Source of the DNA: Telluribacter roseus
GTDB taxonomy: Bacteria; Bacteroidota; Bacteroidia; Cytophagales; Spirosomataceae
Length of the DNA stretch: 64,000 bases
Assembly (NCBI RefSeq): GCF_017355915.2
Contig: NZ_JAFEUV020000002.1
Span: 434,001 to 498,000 of the forward strand
Direction of reading: 5' to 3'
Below the pieces are notes generated by a model. The model searched no databases and was not told the origin of the DNA. It saw only the letters and a list, made by a program, of their open reading frames with translations. The position numbers and the translations under genes were made by a program. Positions within the stretch are counted from its first letter, which is position 1; each line of letters starts with the position of its first letter. Of this stretch, positions 60,466 to 64,000 are shown one piece after another.

Positions 60466-62532
60466 TTATTTTACAACTTTGAGCTTGCCCTGCATCACGA
60501 TATAGTGGCCCGGGAAGGTACACACGTAGGTGTAGTCGCCGGGTTGCTTGGGAGCTACAAAGTAGATAGCCTCACTGGTTTCGGGCTGCAGAATGTTGGT
60601 ATGGAACAGGACATTATCCGATACCGGTACGTACTGCATTTCGGGACCTTTCAGTCCCAGGTTTAGCGCCGCTTCGCCTACTTGGTTGGCGGTACCGGGC
60701 TTCGTGATCACGCAGTTGTGCAGCATGTCATCGTCATTGTTGAATACCCACTTCACCCGGCTTCCGGCTTTGATCCGTACTTCCTGCACTTCAAATTTCA
60801 GACCGGGCTTGGTACCTAGCGTAATTACCTGATCGGGGCCGTTGGTCCAGTCAGCAGGCATCTCGGTCAGGTGCTTAGCCGCGGTGGTGGCAGGAGCCGC
60901 CGCCGTGGTTGACGCTGAAGCTGTTTTTGCTGGAGTTGCTTTGCCGGTTTTGGCAGCAGTAGCAGGCATGGTATGTCCGGCGTGGGCATTGGCGGTAGTG
61001 CTAGTGCTGGCGCTTGCAGTCATAACGGGCAGTACAGCTTTTTCACCCGAGGCGATTTCGTTCAGCGTATAGTAGCCAAAAGTGTGGAGAAGCGAAAGAC
61101 CATCCGCTGACTTTACGCCTTCGGCTTTCAGTTCGTGGATGTAGCCCTTACGAAGGCTGTCGCTATCTACCACCAAGCGGGCCCGCAGACCATCGTCCGA
61201 AAGCAGAATACCTTTGATCGTCATCTCTTTGGCATTGATGATTGGACTACCGTACGTATGATGGTACTTGTAGTTGAAGCTGTTGAGCTGGTACGAAGCC
61301 GGATCAGTAGCGGAGGCTTTGTCTACCGGCATGGTAAAGGTTACCTCAAATCCATCGGGCGTAGAGCGGATCGACTTCATTTCGAAGGGAGTCTGACCGG
61401 TCCATACCAGGCGCTGGATACCAAAGGGAGCCGGACCCGTAGCGGACCAGCCCCGGCTGGTTTGCCCTACAAACATAGATCCGTCCAGACCCCAAACCAT
61501 ACGGATAATACCGGACATAAAGCCTTCGCGGAAGGGGAAGCAGGCTCCCTGCCATACACCGTTGACCTTTTCCATATCCACACGCATGATCTTACTGTGG
61601 CCCTGATCTCCTACGAACATTTGTCCTTCAAACGGACCAAAAGCACCGCGGGTAGTATCTTCCTTGAAGTCGGAGGTAGAGATACCCATCAGTGTGTGTG
61701 GGAACCATACCGCCGGAGCCTTCAGGCCCGGTACTTTCTTGGCTACTTCGTAAAGAGGTTCACCCGTATCGGGTATGTCTTTAGGTTTCAGCTTCACGGG
61801 CGATCCGGGTAGGTCGCTCCAGCGCAAACCCGCCGGGTTACCCACAAAATCACCTTTATCCACGTGGGTCATACGGCCTGAGCCTACCCAGTCACCCTGG
61901 TTTTCGGTATAGAAGATATCGCCTTTGAAGGATCCGAATCCGGCCGGAGAGCGCATACCCGTAGCCCAGGGAGTAAGACTCCCGTCTTCACCCAGCTTGA
62001 GCATCCAGCCCCGCCACTTCGACTGGCTGGCACCGTGCCCGATCCAGTCGAGATTGAGGGTGACGAGCATATCGCCGTTAGGCATGGGCACGGGACCGTA
62101 CGAGTACTGGTGGTAGTTGCCCGACAGGGGCCATTTGGCAAAGCTGTCGTAGATGTCGGCAATTCCGTCATTGTTGGTGTCGACCAGCTTGGTTACCTCA
62201 CCCCGCTGCGTCACCAGAAAGTGGTCACCGCGGTAGTGGAGTCCCAGGGGCTCGTGGAGGCCATGGGCAAAGCGACTGAACAAAGGACGTCCGTTGCCCT
62301 TCATGTACGGGTTGCTGATCATCCATACTTCACCCCGACGGGTAGAGGTAGCCAGGCGACCATCCGGTAGCACCGACATCCCACCTATCTCCAGTTCAAC
62401 GTTCTCGGGTATGGGCATGGTAATTATGCGGTAGTAGTCGTCCTCGGTGACAGGACGGGCTTTTTGCGCCTGCACGGCGGCAACACTACCTACGGCCAGA
62501 ATGGCTGATAAAATTATATTTTTCATTTTCAC
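60466..62532 (-). CDS. Secreted beta-propeller protein fused to a type-1 copper (cupredoxin) domain
   Basis: 688 residues, Sec signal peptide (cleavage near VQAQ-KAR). Residues about 30-450 resemble the six-bladed propeller of PQQ-type or soluble sugar dehydrogenase-like proteins (LEIGGMSVLPDGRLATSTR, GDHFLVTQRGEVTKLVDTNN, GWMLKLGEDGSLTPWATGMR). An Ala/Thr-rich linker follows (about 505-550). The C-terminal ~130 residues are a plastocyanin/azurin-like domain with the copper ligands His (LHNCVIT), Cys (YTYVCTFPGH), His (FPGHYIV) and Met (VMQGKLKV). It is probably a periplasmic or surface electron-transfer enzyme. It shares an operon with the DUF1080 gene. Confidence 0.88.
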   Translation of the reverse strand: MKMKNIILSAILAVGSVAAVQAQKARPVTEDDYYRIITMPIPENVELEIGGMSVLPDGRLATSTRRGEVWMISNPYMKGNGRPLFSRFAHGLHEPLGLHYRGDHFLVTQRGEVTKLVDTNNDGIADIYDSFAKWPLSGNYHQYSYGPVPMPNGDMLVTLNLDWIGHGASQSKWRGWMLKLGEDGSLTPWATGMRSPAGFGSFKGDIFYTENQGDWVGSGRMTHVDKGDFVGNPAGLRWSDLPGSPVKLKPKDIPDTGEPLYEVAKKVPGLKAPAVWFPHTLMGISTSDFKEDTTRGAFGPFEGQMFVGDQGHSKIMRVDMEKVNGVWQGACFPFREGFMSGIIRMVWGLDGSMFVGQTSRGWSATGPAPFGIQRLVWTGQTPFEMKSIRSTPDGFEVTFTMPVDKASATDPASYQLNSFNYKYHHTYGSPIINAKEMTIKGILLSDDGLRARLVVDSDSLRKGYIHELKAEGVKSADGLSLLHTFGYYTLNEIASGEKAVLPVMTASASTSTTANAHAGHTMPATAAKTGKATPAKTASASTTAAAPATTAAKHLTEMPADWTNGPDQVITLGTKPGLKFEVQEVRIKAGSRVKWVFNNDDDMLHNCVITKPGTANQVGEAALNLGLKGPEMQYVPVSDNVLFHTNILQPETSEAIYFVAPKQPGDYTYVCTFPGHYIVMQGKLKVVK

Positions 62533-62577
62533 TAGTAGTATGACGTAATCCCAAAGGTGGAGTAATTAGAGGATAGG

Positions 62578-64000
62578 TTACCAGAACATCGTGTAGCTGG
62601 TGGAACCCGTCACCGAGAGCAGCAACTCCTGCTGCCCGCCCGAGGTACGAAGTACCGCTTTGGCCCGCTTATCGAGACGAATGTAGTAGCGATTTTCTAC
62701 CTTGTAGAGGCCTTTTTCAACCATTTCGATCTGCTTGCCAGCACCAGCCAATGTATAGAGGGTACCTCCGCTAGGAGTGCCGTCTACGTTGATAGTACGA
62801 ACCAGTCCGTCGGTGCCCGGTACCAGGTAATCATGTACCGTAGCCGAGCCTGCCGCGTAGCGCATCATCGGGAAGCCCTGGGCGTCCAGCCGGTAACCCA
62901 GGAAGTTGATATCAGCCGAGTCGGGCCAGGCGGTGTTGTCTTTCTTCAGAATCGCTATGCTGCTTTTGCCCGATACGGGTACGGTAAGTCCGGCACTGAA
63001 TAGGAGTTGGGGCTCACCCCGCTCGTACCACATCTCGGTGACGTTGGCAAACTGCCCGCGCCAGGCTTGTAGCAGCGCGCCGCGGTTCAGATCCATGGTG
63101 TAGTGCCACCCGGCGGGGCTACCTACCGATACGCAGTGCGTACGCTTGTACTTTTCGTCGTTGAGCTGTACGAACGAGCGAATCATCTCTGGGCGTCCGG
63201 TTGGGGCTACACCCATATAAGGCTTAGGTGCAGGCACCGGAAGTGACGACAGAGGGTGCAGGTCGTAGGGACGAACGCCGGCCGTTTCGACGCGCAGACC
63301 CAGAGCCGCCGGGCGCCAGGGGAAGCGGGAATAATGCAGGCGGAACTTGTGTGCGCCCTTGTTAAGCTGGACGGAGCCTGTATGCAGATCCTGCGAGGTA
63401 CTTTCACCTGGAGCGATCACCTGCTTGCCATCAATATCCAGCGTCAGGATAGGGCCGGTATAGGCTACCGTGAATATATAGATACCCGATTCCTCCACGT
63501 TCATTTCGCCATCGTATACAGCGTGGAACTCACGCATGCCTGTGCCGATCTCCTGGGTTAGGGTATTGGTTTTCTCTTCGCGTACTACCTTCACCGGCTT
63601 GGGGTTATTCCAGGAGTCGTTGTACAGCTTGTATGACATGTTCTGCAAAGCCAGGGGCTTGCGGTCGCCCAGGAGCTGGTACCCGATGTTACGGAAGGCA
63701 ATGGTACCTTTGGTCACTTCCAGGCTCAGCGCCTGCGGTTCATCTATGGACTTGGCCAGGGGCAGGTACACGCTTTGCTGTACCGTCACGCCATTAAGTA
63801 CCAGGTCATTCAGCAAAGCAGAGCCAGCCTGAGTAGGTACGGAGGCGTCATAGGCCAGTTCGAGCGTTTGCCACAGACCCGGTGCTTTAGCCGCGTTCTG
63901 AGCGGGAAACTGGCTGATAAATCCGGCAGACTGTGCGTTGGGGACAGGCTGCTGACGGCTGTCGGCCAGGCGTACACGCTGACCACCCGGAAGCTGTACA
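62578..64000 (-). CDS. DUF1080/PA14 protein, 5' truncated by window end
   Basis: The frame is open to base 64000, so the start lies outside; the visible 474 codons contain the end of a DUF1080 (3-keto-disaccharide hydrolase/laminin-G-like) domain (APGLWQTLELAYDAS...NDLVLNGVTVQQSVYLPLAK...GTIAFRNIGYQLL), a PA14 domain (SGIYIFTVAYTGPILTLDIDGKQVI in pieces SGIYIFTVAYTGP and LDIDGKQVI, then KGAHKFRLHYSRF), and a ~200-residue C-terminal region (SPAGWHYTMDLNRGALLQAW, MWYERGEPQLLFS) that I do not recognise. The layout is seen in secreted carbohydrate-degrading systems of Bacteroidota. It precedes the propeller-cupredoxin gene by 45 bases, so both are likely one operon. Confidence 0.85.
   Translation of the reverse strand, partial: VQLPGGQRVRLADSRQQPVPNAQSAGFISQFPAQNAAKAPGLWQTLELAYDASVPTQAGSALLNDLVLNGVTVQQSVYLPLAKSIDEPQALSLEVTKGTIAFRNIGYQLLGDRKPLALQNMSYKLYNDSWNNPKPVKVVREEKTNTLTQEIGTGMREFHAVYDGEMNVEESGIYIFTVAYTGPILTLDIDGKQVIAPGESTSQDLHTGSVQLNKGAHKFRLHYSRFPWRPAALGLRVETAGVRPYDLHPLSSLPVPAPKPYMGVAPTGRPEMIRSFVQLNDEKYKRTHCVSVGSPAGWHYTMDLNRGALLQAWRGQFANVTEMWYERGEPQLLFSAGLTVPVSGKSSIAILKKDNTAWPDSADINFLGYRLDAQGFPMMRYAAGSATVHDYLVPGTDGLVRTINVDGTPSGGTLYTLAGAGKQIEMVEKGLYKVENRYYIRLDKRAKAVLRTSGGQQELLLSVTGSTSYTMFW

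Noticed and set aside
1-64000. tRNA, rRNA, CRISPR arrays, insertion sequences and prophage genes
   Set aside because: I looked for cloverleaf-like tRNA sequences, regularly spaced repeats and transposase or integrase motifs and recognised none; a dedicated scan would be needed to be certain.

Overview
The window reads as chromosome of a Bacteroidota bacterium, most likely Cytophagales (Spirosomataceae/Cytophagaceae-like); I do not name a genus. Evidence: a SusC/SusD pair, many lipoproteins, TTG/TTTG...TAnnTTTG-type promoters, few Shine-Dalgarno sequences, and large VCBS/ASPIC-UnbV proteins. Base composition looks close to 50% GC, with an AT-richer patch around 55.0-56.65 kb. No rRNA, tRNA, CRISPR array, insertion sequence or phage gene was recognised.

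Layout. 1-2.2 kb: end of a HepT-like gene, the ribosome-rescue factor ArfB and an MFS transporter. 2.2-6.0 kb (minus strand): a large D-2-hydroxyacid dehydrogenase-type flavo/iron-sulfur protein and a DeoR regulator. 6.4-23.5 kb (all plus): susC, susD, three tandem ~1,110-residue lipoproteins with 13-14 calcium-type DxDxDG loops and an ASPIC/UnbV domain each, a small secreted protein and a vanadium haloperoxidase/PAP2-type lipoprotein. This is the most distinctive locus: an apparent cell-surface system. 23.6-26.7 kb (minus): nadA, a small lipoprotein and nadB. 27-31 kb (minus): a PiT phosphate transporter, rlmN, cvpA-like and yqeY-like genes. 31-33 kb: pdxJ and mnmH. 33-41 kb: membrane proteins, a membrane-bound LuxR-type regulator, an M61 peptidase, an S9 peptidase, a Tat-exported Gfo/Idh/MocA oxidoreductase and an SCP2 protein. 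41-47 kb: ppiD-like foldase, xylA and an M28 peptidase. 47-51 kb: a plus-strand run with two CPBP intramembrane proteases, two unknown membrane proteins and a GNAT acetyltransferase. 51-54.9 kb: two SDR proteins (one without catalytic residues), a membrane protein, a membrane-bound LytTR regulator and a small membrane protein. 55-60.2 kb: an AT-rich glycosyltransferase gene, an MBL hydrolase, a GNAT, a succinate-semialdehyde dehydrogenase and an SRPBCC protein. 60.4-64 kb (minus): a propeller-cupredoxin fusion and a DUF1080/PA14 protein cut by the window end.

Several gene ends carry near-perfect hairpin terminators. A dispersed TTAGC-rich intergenic repeat follows four plus-strand genes directly; in two places an inverted copy closes the intergenic region just before the next start codon. 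Candidate operators lie upstream of susC, between the LuxR-type gene and its divergent neighbour, and upstream of the LytTR gene. Functions are assigned from recognisable motifs only; no database search was run.
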